DNA from: Pseudobdellovibrionaceae bacterium
Lineage (GTDB): Bacteria; Bdellovibrionota; Bdellovibrionia; Bdellovibrionales; JAMPXM01
NCBI GenBank assembly: GCA_021463345.1
Contig: JAJTYM010000003.1
Coordinates: 54,773 to 118,772 of the forward strand
Direction: 5' to 3'
DNA length: 64,000 bases
Shown here: positions 55,335-63,467 of the stretch, piece by piece
How the letters are laid out: each line of letters starts with the position of its first letter
Position numbering within the stretch: position 1 is the first letter of the stretch
Translations under genes and position numbers: made by a program
Notes under the pieces: model-generated
The model's database searches: none
Told to the model about the DNA's origin: nothing
What the model saw: the letters and a program-made list of their open reading frames with translations, nothing else

Positions 55335-56276
55335 ATGGTCACGGACGCCCTCCCTCGCGATCTTCTCCTCGCGTTCGCCGCGCTCATCGCGGTTCTGATC
55401 GTCGTCGGCGCATGGATCCTCCTCAAACGCGAGGAGATCGCCGACGCGGCGATCTCCTGGCTCAAAAGCCACGAACTGGAATCGCGCTACATCGAGCTCG
55501 ACGGAGAGCGCATGCATTACGTTCAGGCCGGGCGCGGGCCGCACCTCGTCTTCCTCCATGGGATCGGCGCCTCGCTGTTCACCTGGCGCCATCTTCTCCC
55601 CGTTTTCGCCGAGGACCATACCGTGACGGCGATCGATCTTCCGGGCTTCGGGCGCAGCCACAAAGCCAGGCGCGGCGACTACGGGCTCGACGCCCAGAGG
55701 GACCGGGTGCTGAGGATCCTGGACGCGCTCGGGATCCCGGATGCGACCTTGGTCGGCAGCTCGATGGGCGGAGCGATCGCGCTCTGGATGGCCTGTCAAT
55801 CGCCGGAGCGGTTCAAGAAAGTGGCGACTCTCGCCCCGGCGACGGACCCGAAGATCGTGCCCATCAAGTCCGCGCAGCTGCTGCGGCTCGCGCCCTACGC
55901 CCATCGCACCATCAACCGCCGGACCATGCGCTGGATCTACGGCCGCGTCGTGGCGCGGCCCGAACTCGTCGTGCCCGAGACCATCGACGCGTACCTCGAG
56001 CCTTACCTCGACGAAGGCATATCGGCCCAATCGTTCCTCGCGGCCGCGCGGCTGCTCGCCGACCGCCGCATGCCGGATTGCTTCGCGGCGACCAAAAGCC
56101 GGGTGCTGATCGTCGGCGGCGAGCGCGACCGGCTCGTGCGCGTGCCGAGCCTCCGGCGGCTTCACCGCGTGATCCCCGACGCGACCCTCGTCCTGCACCC
56201 CACCGCCGGTCACCACATGATGGAAGACGAGCCGGAGTGGACGGCGGACGCGCTGAGACGATTCCTGGAGTCATAA
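55335..56276 (+). CDS. Membrane-anchored alpha/beta hydrolase
   Basis: The 313-residue protein has an N-terminal transmembrane segment (LLLAFAALIAVLIVVGAWILL) and an alpha/beta-hydrolase fold outside or at the membrane. Catalytic elements are visible: oxyanion HG in VFLHGIGAS, nucleophile Ser143 in GSSMGG, an acid in VGGERDRLV and His in AGHHMMEDEPE. The substrate cannot be told; esters, lipids or epoxides are all possible. It is preceded by the small Cys-rich gene and followed by a non-coding stretch. Confidence 0.85.
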   Translation: MVTDALPRDLLLAFAALIAVLIVVGAWILLKREEIADAAISWLKSHELESRYIELDGERMHYVQAGRGPHLVFLHGIGASLFTWRHLLPVFAEDHTVTAIDLPGFGRSHKARRGDYGLDAQRDRVLRILDALGIPDATLVGSSMGGAIALWMACQSPERFKKVATLAPATDPKIVPIKSAQLLRLAPYAHRTINRRTMRWIYGRVVARPELVVPETIDAYLEPYLDEGISAQSFLAAARLLADRRMPDCFAATKSRVLIVGGERDRLVRVPSLRRLHRVIPDATLVLHPTAGHHMMEDEPEWTADALRRFLES

Positions 56277-56783
56277 CGAGCGCGCCGGCCGCGGCGGCGG
56301 ACCGGTCGGCCTTGGTTCAACGCCGCTCCCGAATTCCGGAACTCACAGGCACAGCCTTGGGAAACAGCCCCGCTCCGCCCTCGCGAGGGCGGGACCTCGG
56401 TCGCGATTTTTAGGTTCTCCGCCCAGGCGCGGGCAAACCGGACCGTCGTCCTGTCAAGAATCCGATTCCGGGCCCGAAGAGTTGGGCGTGAATGAGAGCT
56501 GCTCTTCGCAGCTTCCCAGTGAGTGCGAGAGCCGCCTCGGCGGCGATCAAGGTGAAGGGCTCACCGGGAGAGTTCAGTCGGACTCTCTCACGAACTGACA
56601 GCGTAGTTCTGAAAGGAGGACGTTCAAGGAAGACGAGAAGAGGTCGCAAGACATGGAAGACCTTTTTCAAGAACGACGTTTGTAAAACCGGCTCGGATGC
56701 CGACCCCGAAAGCGAAACCGCTGCGAGGGGAAACCTGAACAAGGAGGTGTTTCAAGTGAGTCACAAGTTTAACGGAGGATAAA
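56277..56783 (+). promoter_or_regulatory. Long upstream region of the flagellin gene
   Basis: About 500 bp hold no recognisable gene. A perfect 18-bp palindrome built on CCGCCCTC/GAGGGCGG lies at 56375-56392 and may end the hydrolase transcript or act as an operator. Further down the plus strand is purine-rich (56600-56670). A strong GGAGG sits 7 nt before the flagellin ATG, and a second AGGAGG motif precedes a GTG near 56757. No clean sigma-28 or sigma-54 site was found. Confidence 0.5.
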
Positions 56784-57617
56784 ATGGGTTATCGTATTTC
56801 TACCAATATCGCGTCTGTGAACGCGCAGCGCAACCTGAACCAGAGCCAGCTGAACATCAACAACTCCCTGGCGCAACTCGCTTCCGGCAGCCGCATCAAC
56901 AAATCGGCTGACGACGCCGCCGGCCTCGCGATCAGCGAGAATTTGAAGGCGCAGATCCGCTCCGCCCGCCAGGCGACCCGCAACGCCAACGACGGCATCT
57001 CGCTCGTGCAGACGGCCGAAGGCGGCTTGAACGAAATCGGCAACATCGTCATCCGCCTGCGCGAACTCGGCATCCAAGCCGCGTCCGACACGGTCGGCGA
57101 CGTCGAGCGCGGCTTCATCAACAAGGAAGTCACGCAGCTCAAGGACGAACTGCAAAGGATCGCTCAAGTCACGACCTGGGGCCGCACGAAGCTCCTGGAC
57201 GGCTCGACCCCGACGTACGACTTCCAAGTCGGCATCTACAACAGCGACTTCGAGGACCGCATCAGTTTCGTGGCCAGCGACAACGTCGCGACCCTCGACT
57301 CTCTCGGCCTCTCGGGCGTCGACTACACGACGAAAGAAGGCGCGCAGGGAGCTCTCGCCCAACTCGACACCGCGCAATCGGACGTCAACCGCATGCGCTC
57401 GAACCTCGGCGCCCTCCAGAACCGCCTGACTTCGACGGTCACGAACCTGGGCGTCGCGGAAGAGAACATGGCGGCCGCCAACAGCCGAATCCGTGATACG
57501 GACGTCGCCAACGCCACGTCGGAGGCCACCCGCAACCAGATCCTCCTGCAATCGGCCACCTCGACGCTCGCGCAGGCGAACCAGAAGGACACGATGGCTC
57601 TCAAGCTCATCGGCTGA
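56784..57617 (+). CDS. fliC: Flagellin
   Basis: This is the filament subunit exported by the flagellar type III apparatus. The 277 residues have the N-terminal D0/D1 block (MGYRISTNIASVNAQRNLNQ, LASGSRINKSADDAAGLAIS, NDGISLVQTAEGGLNEIGNI), a short central D2 region, and the C-terminal block (QSDVNRMRSNLGALQNRLTS, RDTDVANATSEATRNQILLQ). The length and N-terminus are close to Bdellovibrio flagellins, which often occur as several separate copies. Only one copy and no other flagellar gene lies in the window. A terminator follows. Confidence 0.95.
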   Translation: MGYRISTNIASVNAQRNLNQSQLNINNSLAQLASGSRINKSADDAAGLAISENLKAQIRSARQATRNANDGISLVQTAEGGLNEIGNIVIRLRELGIQAASDTVGDVERGFINKEVTQLKDELQRIAQVTTWGRTKLLDGSTPTYDFQVGIYNSDFEDRISFVASDNVATLDSLGLSGVDYTTKEGAQGALAQLDTAQSDVNRMRSNLGALQNRLTSTVTNLGVAEENMAAANSRIRDTDVANATSEATRNQILLQSATSTLAQANQKDTMALKLIG

Positions 57618-57647
57618 CGAGATGAACCGACAAGACACGTGACGACG

Positions 57648-57676
57648 GAGCCCGGGGCGACGCGCCCGGGCCTTTT
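57648..57676 (+). terminator. Rho-independent terminator after fliC
   Basis: GCCCGGGGCG and CGCCCGGGC form a near-perfect GC stem around a 3-nt loop, followed by CTTTTC. It begins about 30 nt past the fliC stop. Confidence 0.88.
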
Positions 57677-57822
57677 CATTACGGGCCGGTCCTGGCGGCA
57701 AAGTCGCCTGAGATCGCGATTCATCGAAAATGTCGGGTCAACCGCCAGTCATTTCAACAGCTTGACTTGATTCCCATGGATCCAAGACCGAAAAGAAAAA
57801 CATCGAAGAAGGAGGTCCACGA

Positions 57823-58614
57823 ATGAAAAACGCGGTACGTTTCCGGAAGCGGACCCGTGGTGGGCATCTACCCTTGCTCGCCGCGTGTCTGTTGGCGACC
57901 GCAGGTTGCGGCCAGAGTTTCCAGGCGCAAAACGCCGCCTGCGGCCCGACCGGGGTCTGCATGAACAACGGTTCAAGCGACGGCTCGAACGGCGGGGGCT
58001 CCGGAAGCGGCGGCTCCCCCGGCGCCGGCAATGAAGCCTGGAAAAACCTCAATGTCGAGGGTTCGATCAGCGGCGGGCGATACGCGCAAACGCCGGTGGT
58101 GACGCTCGATAAAGACAAGAAGCTGCTCAAACTCAAGCTTCCCATGGTTCCCAACCCCTACTTGATCCTGACGCGCGAAATCCAGATCGCCGAAATCGGA
58201 GGCGCGAAGATCTCCTGGGAGTCGATGACCGACGGTTCGATCGCCATGGTGCTCTCCGTTCCGCTCGCCCAGTACATCGAAGGGCTGAGTTTCCCGCGCA
58301 AGGACAAGTTGCCCAACGGGGAGGACCTGCCCGGCATCGCCGGAGGCGAGCTCCCTTCGTTGGCCGTAGGCCTCGTGCCCGGCCGCGACATCAAAGCGAC
58401 GATTTACCTCGGACCGAGCACCTTGGCGGTGTTCGTGAACACGCCGTTCGACCCGGTGATCCGAACACCGGCTATCCCCGTCCGGGACCAGACCATGACC
58501 CGCACTCTCGGATACTTCGCGATCATCCCGGCCACCGACGCCCACGAGGGCGGTTTTTACGTCTCGGCGGCCCTGCCCGACGATATCGCGCGCATCATCG
58601 ACGACGCACTCTGA
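57823..58614 (+). CDS. Predicted lipoprotein, unknown function
   Basis: The 263-residue protein has a basic N-terminus, a hydrophobic core and a lipobox LLATAGC, so it should be lipidated and exported. A Gly/Ser-rich linker (about 48-68) leads to a beta-rich domain (VTLDKDKKLLKLKLPMVPNP, ISWESMTDGSIAMVLSVPLA) that I do not recognise. GGAGG lies 8 nt before the ATG, and a strong terminator follows, so it is transcribed alone or nearly so. Confidence 0.75.
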   Translation: MKNAVRFRKRTRGGHLPLLAACLLATAGCGQSFQAQNAACGPTGVCMNNGSSDGSNGGGSGSGGSPGAGNEAWKNLNVEGSISGGRYAQTPVVTLDKDKKLLKLKLPMVPNPYLILTREIQIAEIGGAKISWESMTDGSIAMVLSVPLAQYIEGLSFPRKDKLPNGEDLPGIAGGELPSLAVGLVPGRDIKATIYLGPSTLAVFVNTPFDPVIRTPAIPVRDQTMTRTLGYFAIIPATDAHEGGFYVSAALPDDIARIIDDAL

Positions 58615-58682
58615 GCGGTGAACCGAAGGCGCGCGGAACGCCCGCGAAGCGCGGCAACCGAGACGTTCCCGCGCTTCTTCCC

Positions 58683-58708
58683 AGCCCTCCAGGAGGGCTT
58701 TTTTTTCT
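58683..58708 (+). terminator. Rho-independent terminator after the lipoprotein gene
   Basis: AGCCCT and AGGGCT form a stem with a 5-nt loop, running directly into at least seven T residues. It begins about 69 nt past the stop codon. Confidence 0.85.
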
Positions 58709-58855
58709 AGGCAACGCCAGTTTTCTTAGTTTAGAGTGGCACTTGTTCGGGGGGCCCTTTGCCACATCTTCTGGCCGACGCTTCGCGACCCGTTCAAGTC
58801 GTGGCGATCGGTCCGGTCGGTTGGGTTGCCGGCTGGATCGGAACGGCAGGCGCCC

Positions 58856-58884
58856 TTGAGACCTTTGAGGTTGAAGTTCAGAAT
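58856..58884 (+). promoter_or_regulatory. Promoter for the bipartite Lys/Asp-rich protein
   Basis: TTGAGA (58856-58861) and CAGAAT (58879-58884) are 17 bp apart, in an AT-richer segment (58860-58945) unlike the GC-rich surroundings. The leader would be about 60 nt and ends in AGGAG before the ATG. The rest of the 336-bp gap 58615-58950 holds only the preceding terminator. Confidence 0.55.
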
Positions 58885-58950
58885 TGAATTCAGATTCGAT
58901 TTGCCAGGTTCGAACTAATCAGATTCAATTTAATTTAGGAGAGCAAAGAC

Positions 58951-59424
58951 ATGGCGAAGAAAAAAACGACCAAGAAAACCGCCAAAAAGGCCGCGAAAAA
59001 GACAACGAAGAAAACCGCCGGGAAAAAAGCGACCAAAAAAGCCGCGCCGAAGAACGTGAAGAAAAAGGCGGTTAAGAAGGCCACGAAGAAAGCCACCAAA
59101 AAAGCCGCGCCGAAAAAAACCGCAAAAAAAGCCACGGCCTCGAAGAAGGCCGCGAAAAAGGCCGCGCCGAGGCTCGCGGCGTCCGCGATGAGCATGAAGG
59201 AAAAAGAAGCGAACAAAGCCCCGCTGCAAGGCGGCTTTGACATGGACGAAGGCCTGGAAGACGAAGACCAGGCTTCGATGGGCGTGACCGAAGAGCACGG
59301 CATGGACGATGAGAACGAGGACGAAGGCACCAACGACCCCGAGGTCGAAAACTACGACGATGTCGACGATGACGACATGGACGATGAGGAAGACGACGAA
59401 GGGGACGACGAAGGCTACTTCTGA
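58951..59424 (+). CDS. Bipartite histone-H1-like (Lys/Ala) protein with acidic tail
   Basis: Residues 1-75 of this 157-residue protein are almost only Lys, Ala and Thr with KKT, KKA and AAPK repeats, the composition of histone H1 C-terminal tails and bacterial HC1-like DNA-condensing proteins. A short linker (AASAMSMKEKEANKAPLQGG) leads to residues 97-157, which are Asp/Glu rich (DDVDDDDMDDEEDDEGDDEG). A plausible role is nucleoid compaction or RNA/DNA binding moderated by the acidic tail; this is inference from composition. It has a good promoter, AGGAG site and terminator of its own. Confidence 0.8.
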   Translation: MAKKKTTKKTAKKAAKKTTKKTAGKKATKKAAPKNVKKKAVKKATKKATKKAAPKKTAKKATASKKAAKKAAPRLAASAMSMKEKEANKAPLQGGFDMDEGLEDEDQASMGVTEEHGMDDENEDEGTNDPEVENYDDVDDDDMDDEEDDEGDDEGYF

Positions 59425-59462
59425 GCCGGACGGTTTCTCCCGAAGCATTGGACAAAAGTCGA

Positions 59463-59490
59463 AGCGAACCGCGGCGCGGTTCGCTTTTTC
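59463..59490 (+). terminator. Rho-independent terminator after the Lys/Asp-rich protein
   Basis: AGCGAACCGC and GCGGTTCGCT form a perfect 10-bp stem around GGC, followed by TTTTC. It begins about 40 nt past the stop and separates this gene from the methyltransferase gene. Confidence 0.92.
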
Positions 59491-59632
59491 ATTGGTCGAA
59501 CCCCCATCGGCCGGATGCCCGCCGACCGGCCGGGCGAAACCGCTCGACTCACCAAACTTCGCCAAGCGGTTTGTAGGCGCCGAAGGCTTTTCCGCGTTGC
59601 CCGAGGAGTCCGACCTGAGCACGTTTGAGGAT

Positions 59633-60517
59633 ATGAAACTCAAATCGCTTCTCGCCGCTTACTTTCACGAATACACGACCCTCAGCCACGCTCCCCGCGT
59701 CGCTGAACCCAACCTCCTCATGGAGGACGCCGAGCAAGTCGAACAGTACAGCGAGGGGGGCGAGCTCGGAGGCTCCATCATGCCTTTGTACCTGCTGTTC
59801 TTCCTGCAGGCGTCCCGCGGCCTCCGGTCAAACGCCACGGTCGCGGATCTCGGCTGCGGCCCTGGGCAACTGACATTGCTGTTCGCCACTTGCTTCCCTG
59901 ACACGAGATTCATCGGCATCGACGCCTCGGAAGCCATGCTCGCGCGCGCCGAGAAAAACAAGCGCGCGCTCGAAGCGAAGCTCGGGCATGAGCTGAAAAA
60001 CATCGAGTTCCGCAAATGTTTCATGCAGAACCTGCCGTTCGCTCCCGCATCGGTCGATGGAATCGTTTCGACGCTCGCCTTGCACCATCTTCCGGATGGC
60101 CAAACCCTTTCCGACGTGTTTCGGGAGATCCGCCGCGTCTTGCGGCCCGACGGCACGGTTTTCTGCTCCGACTTCCTGCGGCCGAAATCGGAGAAGACGG
60201 TCGCGGATCTCGTTGAATTCAGCTATCAGGGAGAGGGGATGAGCGCGCTCGCCGAAGACCACCGCCACTCCTTGCGCGCGGCCTTTTCCGTGGAGGAAAT
60301 CGAAACAGCCGTCGCGGGCTCGGGATTGCGCCTACGGCTATCCTGGATGGCGACGGCCGGCTTCCTCTTTTCCTTGCGCCACGGCGGCGCGGGCCCGGTG
60401 CCCCAGCCCGCGCGCGACACGGTCGCGCGCCTGCTTCGCGGGATGCCCCTGTCGCTTCGGCTGGATTACCGGTTCGTGAAGCTGCTCTTGATCGAGCGGC
60501 ACGATTTGGGCGCGTAG
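59633..60517 (+). CDS. Class I SAM-dependent methyltransferase
   Basis: The 294-residue protein has the Rossmann methyltransferase core: motif I VADLGCGPGQ (about 69), FIGIDASEAMLARAEKNK, PFAPASVDGIVSTLALHHL (motif IV region), and EIRRVLRPDGTVFCSDFL. This is the UbiE/small-molecule methyltransferase pattern; the substrate is unknown. The N-terminal helical segment (LKSLLAAYFHEYTTLSHAPR) is extra. ATG at 59633 has a close GAGG; the frame is open further upstream, but the preceding terminator argues against that. It overlaps the next, convergent gene by about 52 bp. Confidence 0.82.
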   Translation: MKLKSLLAAYFHEYTTLSHAPRVAEPNLLMEDAEQVEQYSEGGELGGSIMPLYLLFFLQASRGLRSNATVADLGCGPGQLTLLFATCFPDTRFIGIDASEAMLARAEKNKRALEAKLGHELKNIEFRKCFMQNLPFAPASVDGIVSTLALHHLPDGQTLSDVFREIRRVLRPDGTVFCSDFLRPKSEKTVADLVEFSYQGEGMSALAEDHRHSLRAAFSVEEIETAVAGSGLRLRLSWMATAGFLFSLRHGGAGPVPQPARDTVARLLRGMPLSLRLDYRFVKLLLIERHDLGA

Positions 60518-61365
60518 ACCATCTGCGCGTTCAGGTACTCTTCCGCGTGCAACCCGACGGCCTCGGACCCGCAGTTTTCGGTGATCCTATCCACTGCGAC
60601 CAGGGCGTGAACCAAGCGGCGCTTCCCGTCAAAACGGATTCTGACCGACGAACACGCCGGCCTCGTGCAGTACCAATCCGTGCCATCGGGGTTCGCATGG
60701 CAATCGAAGTAACCTAGAAAACGCGAAATCTTCGTCCTCGGCTGCATGGAACGGGGCGCCACGTTGTCCTCGATGAAAACCCAGTACTTGTCGAACTGCC
60801 TGAGAATCGTGAGATTGCGGGCGCCGAGGTATTCGTAAAAACCCCGCTCCAACGGGAATCGGCGCGAGGCATCCGCCTCGTTCATGGCGAAATCGCACCG
60901 CAGGACTTCCTCGGGCGGCGCGGGCTCTTCCTTCGCGAAAGTCCGCACGTACTTTTGGACGTACCTGTTGACGAGCTGGTCGTTCTGGACGCCCATCACG
61001 CCCAGGAATTCGTGCATCACCAGGCTCACCGCCGGCACCACCGAGCGGCTGGTGACGAGCCACCTTCGGGCGTTGACGACGATCTTGTTGAATTGGGGGT
61101 AATTGACCGCCCCGACCTCCCGCCCGCGAAGCAACACCCTTTCCCTGGTTTCGATCGACGCGGTCTCCACCGCGGCTCTGAACTTGCGAATGTCGAAGTC
61201 GGGGTCGCGGGCGCGCTCGAGGTTTTCAGCGATCGAGCGGCCGAGGTTGCGGAACTCGATGGCGATGCCGTCGCCGCCGTTGCCGACGACGCTGCCCCCG
61301 CCTGGGTCGGCGCCGGCGAAGAGAGGGATCAGCAGGAACGCGAGCAGCCTCGCCATGGTTTTCAC
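60466..61365 (-). CDS. Secreted protein with HEFLG motif, coupled to TIGR02147 regulator
   Basis: The 299-residue product has a signal peptide (MARLLAFLLIPLFAGA), a Gly-rich start (GGGSVVGNGGDGIAIEF) and VMHEFLGVMGVQND, a His-Glu motif seen in a family of exported proteins common in Bdellovibrio-like bacteria. Whether HEF...G binds a metal is unknown. Several Cys in the second half (FDCHAN, WYCTRPACS, ENCGSE) could form disulfides. The GTG at 61365 overlaps the upstream TGA by 4 nt; ATG at 61356 is the alternative. The 3' end overlaps the methyltransferase gene. Confidence 0.7.
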   Translation of the reverse strand: MKTMARLLAFLLIPLFAGADPGGGSVVGNGGDGIAIEFRNLGRSIAENLERARDPDFDIRKFRAAVETASIETRERVLLRGREVGAVNYPQFNKIVVNARRWLVTSRSVVPAVSLVMHEFLGVMGVQNDQLVNRYVQKYVRTFAKEEPAPPEEVLRCDFAMNEADASRRFPLERGFYEYLGARNLTILRQFDKYWVFIEDNVAPRSMQPRTKISRFLGYFDCHANPDGTDWYCTRPACSSVRIRFDGKRRLVHALVAVDRITENCGSEAVGLHAEEYLNAQMVYAPKSCRSIKSSFTNR

Positions 61366-62165
61366 TCCGGCTTCTCCTGAAGGCTGAACAGTTGCACGCT
61401 CAGGCAATAAACGTCGTTTTTTTCCGTCGACCCGGCCGTGAGCAGAAGCTCCATGTCGCGGATGAACGCTTTCAGCCTCTCGTTCGCCTCTTTGAGCTTG
61501 GCCGTGTCGATCGCGACCGTGAGGCTCGAAAGCGTGCGGCGGCTCATGTCTTGACCGTCCACGGCCCTTGAGGCCCTGTCTAGGATCTGCCGGTGGTACT
61601 CGCGAACGGCCGCGACCGGTTTTTTCTCGGAATGGATGAAAGCCCCCGACGACTTGCGCACGCCGCCGTCCTCGCGCACGAGCAGCCCCAGCCGCAACAG
61701 GCGCGCGACGGCCGAGCGGGCCGTCTCGACCTCAAGCCCCAATCTCGCGGCGATCGCCTCGCACGAAGGATCGAAATCCGCGAGCTCGGTCATGTGCAGG
61801 ATCGCGAAATGATGCCAATCGGCGACGGAGCGGAACTCGTCCTCTTCGAGGGGTCTTTTCAGATCGCTCCACTCCGACTGGATGCGGGAGCGCGCGGCGG
61901 CGCGACCGGCGGCGCTGCGGGCGTCGCGGCTCTGGACGAGCGCGCAGAAGAAGTCGGACTGCTCGGGACCGTAACCGAGGCGTTCAGCGACGAGCCGGGC
62001 GCGGGCGAGCGACAGGCCTTCCTTGCCGCGCAAGATGAGGCTCAGGCGCGACGGCGCCAGCGCGAGGTCGCGGGCGAACGCGCGCATCGAATAGGAGGGA
62101 TTCGTCCGCGAACGCCTCCTGTATTCTTGCCGCAAATGCTCACGGTAATCACGCGTCTCAAACAT
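61362..62165 (-). CDS. TIGR02147 family regulator
   Basis: I recognise the 267-residue protein as TIGR02147, a family abundant in Fibrobacter and Bdellovibrio and presumed to regulate transcription. The N-terminal FETRDYREHLRQEYRRRSRT and helix-turn-helix-like FARDLALAPSRLSLILRGK are typical. A winged-helix-like middle (IAARLGLEVETARSAVARL, RLGLLVREDGG) and a helical C-terminus follow. GAGG lies 7 nt before the ATG. It is immediately followed, with overlap, by the gene for a secreted protein, its likeliest target or partner. Confidence 0.82.
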   Translation of the reverse strand: MFETRDYREHLRQEYRRRSRTNPSYSMRAFARDLALAPSRLSLILRGKEGLSLARARLVAERLGYGPEQSDFFCALVQSRDARSAAGRAAARSRIQSEWSDLKRPLEEDEFRSVADWHHFAILHMTELADFDPSCEAIAARLGLEVETARSAVARLLRLGLLVREDGGVRKSSGAFIHSEKKPVAAVREYHRQILDRASRAVDGQDMSRRTLSSLTVAIDTAKLKEANERLKAFIRDMELLLTAGSTEKNDVYCLSVQLFSLQEKPE

Positions 62166-62175
62166 CCGGCGTCCT

Positions 62176-62210
62176 CAAAAAAACGGGGGCGGCCCGCGCC
62201 GAGCCCCCGC
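62176..62210 (-). terminator. Rho-independent terminator after the sigma-54 activator gene
   Basis: On the minus strand CGGGGGC and GCCCCCG form a strong stem around a GC-rich loop of about 12 nt, followed by seven T residues. It lies between the activator stop and the TIGR02147 start. Confidence 0.88.
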
Positions 62211-62239
62211 CGTCGCAGGCGAACTGAAACGGCGCGGTC

Positions 62240-63313
62240 TCACGCGCCGGCGCCGGTTCCTGGCGCCTTGGGTTTGACGTGCACGGCGTACTTTTCGAAC
62301 TCGCCGTACTCGTGCAGCTTGTTGTAGAGTGTCTTGATCGTGATGCCGAGGGCGTTCGCCGCCTGCGTCTTGTTGCCATCGAAGTAGTTGAGCGCCTTCA
62401 GGATGTAGCGCTTTTCGAGTTCGTAGAGCGTCACCGAGGCGTCGTAATCGTCGACGACGATCTTCTGCTCGGGGTTCACGATCTGCTCCGGCAGATCGCC
62501 GGGCATGATCACATGGCCGTCGGCGAGGATCTGCAGGCGCTCGCAAGCGTTCTGCAGCTCGCGGATGTTGCCCGGCCAATCGTATTTGATCAGTATCTTC
62601 ATCGCTTCTTCCGACATCTGGCGGCCGCGGTTGAGGAAACGGTTCGCGCCGCGGGCGAGGAAATACTCGACGAGCAGCGCGATGTCGTCCTTGCGACGGC
62701 GCAAAGGCGGCGAATGCAGCGTGATCGTGTTGATGCGGTAATAGAGATCCTCGCGGAAGTTGCCGCGACCGACTTCGACGTCGAGCTCCCGGTTGGTCGC
62801 GCTGATGAGGCGGATGTCGACTTTGATCGGGTCCTTCCCGCCGACGCGGAAGATCTCGCCTTCCTGGATGAAGCGGAGGAGCTTCGCTTGGATGCCGGGG
62901 CTCAACTCGCCGATCTCATCGAGAAAAAGCGTGCCGCCGTTGGCGGCTTCGGCCAGGCCGATTTTACGGGTATAGGCTCCGGTGAAAGAACCTTTCTCGT
63001 GACCGAAGAGCTCGCTTTCCAAGAGAGTCTCGCGGAGGGCGCCGCAATTGATGGCTACGAACGGCCGGTTCTTCCGGTTTGAGCGCTCATGGATCGCGTT
63101 GGCGATGAGTTCTTTGCCCGTTCCGGACTCCCCGAGGATGAGGCACGTCGCGGCCGAAGGAGCCACGCGGTCGAGCATCTTCATCAACTGGCGCATGACT
63201 TCCGATTTGTATACGATCGTCTTGGTCTCTTGGGAGGGTTTCCCGGTCTCGTCTTTCTTGGAAACCACGGAGGTTTGGCTGGGGAGTATAGGAATGTTTT
63301 CGATCTGTGACAT
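62240..63313 (-). CDS. Sigma-54-dependent activator without receiver domain
   Basis: The 357-residue protein is an AAA+ enhancer-binding activator: Walker A GESGTGKE (61-68), the sigma-54 contact loop as GSFTGA (108-113) instead of GAFTGA, Walker B GGTLFLDEIGEL, and a Fis-type helix-turn-helix with TQAANALGI. The first about 35 residues are Ser/Thr/Lys-rich with no receiver or sensor fold, so activity must be controlled by a partner protein, expression or ligand. ATG at 63313 has GAGG 5 nt upstream. It lies 80 kb or more from any unseen partner but divergently from a recombinase gene; whether GSFTGA works with RpoN is known for some homologues. Confidence 0.85.
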   Translation of the reverse strand: MSQIENIPILPSQTSVVSKKDETGKPSQETKTIVYKSEVMRQLMKMLDRVAPSAATCLILGESGTGKELIANAIHERSNRKNRPFVAINCGALRETLLESELFGHEKGSFTGAYTRKIGLAEAANGGTLFLDEIGELSPGIQAKLLRFIQEGEIFRVGGKDPIKVDIRLISATNRELDVEVGRGNFREDLYYRINTITLHSPPLRRRKDDIALLVEYFLARGANRFLNRGRQMSEEAMKILIKYDWPGNIRELQNACERLQILADGHVIMPGDLPEQIVNPEQKIVVDDYDASVTLYELEKRYILKALNYFDGNKTQAANALGITIKTLYNKLHEYGEFEKYAVHVKPKAPGTGAGA

Positions 63314-63393
63314 ACGTGCCTCACTTTCAGATCTAGTCCTGCTTTGAATTTTAGTGCGATGTATCATTTTGGCGCATCGCGTCGTGAGGCATG

Positions 63394-63422
63394 AAATTAC
63401 ATTTCCTCTGAAAGAACTGCAA
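63394..63422 (-). promoter_or_regulatory. Promoter for the sigma-54 activator gene
   Basis: TTGCAG (63422-63417) and TAATTT (63399-63394) lie 17 bp apart on the minus strand, about 80 bp upstream of the ATG at 63313. It is close to the plus-strand TATAAT at 63442-63447. Confidence 0.5.
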
Positions 63423-63441
63423 GAAAAATTTCGCACTGCGC

Positions 63442-63447
63442 TATAAT
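63442..63447 (+). promoter_or_regulatory. -10 element TATAAT before the recombinase gene
   Basis: A perfect TATAAT lies 20 bp upstream of the ATG at 63468, with only a weak -35 (GCAAGA at 63419-63424). The leader would be about 14 nt, so the recombinase mRNA is nearly leaderless if this is used. Confidence 0.4.
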
Positions 63448-63467
63448 TTCCCGATGGGGCGAGTCCG

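Noticed and set aside
55412..56413. Long alternative plus-strand frame over the alpha/beta hydrolase
   Set aside because: Arg/Pro-rich shadow of a gene whose catalytic motifs are clear in the other frame.
56630..56662. Terminator-like hairpin AGGTC/GACCT followed by T residues in the flagellin leader
   Set aside because: The stem is only 5 bp with a 12-nt loop, too weak to call.
56682..56708. Sigma-28 promoter for fliC (TAAA then GCCGA)
   Set aside because: The spacing is 12 instead of about 15 bp and the GCCGATAA box is incomplete.
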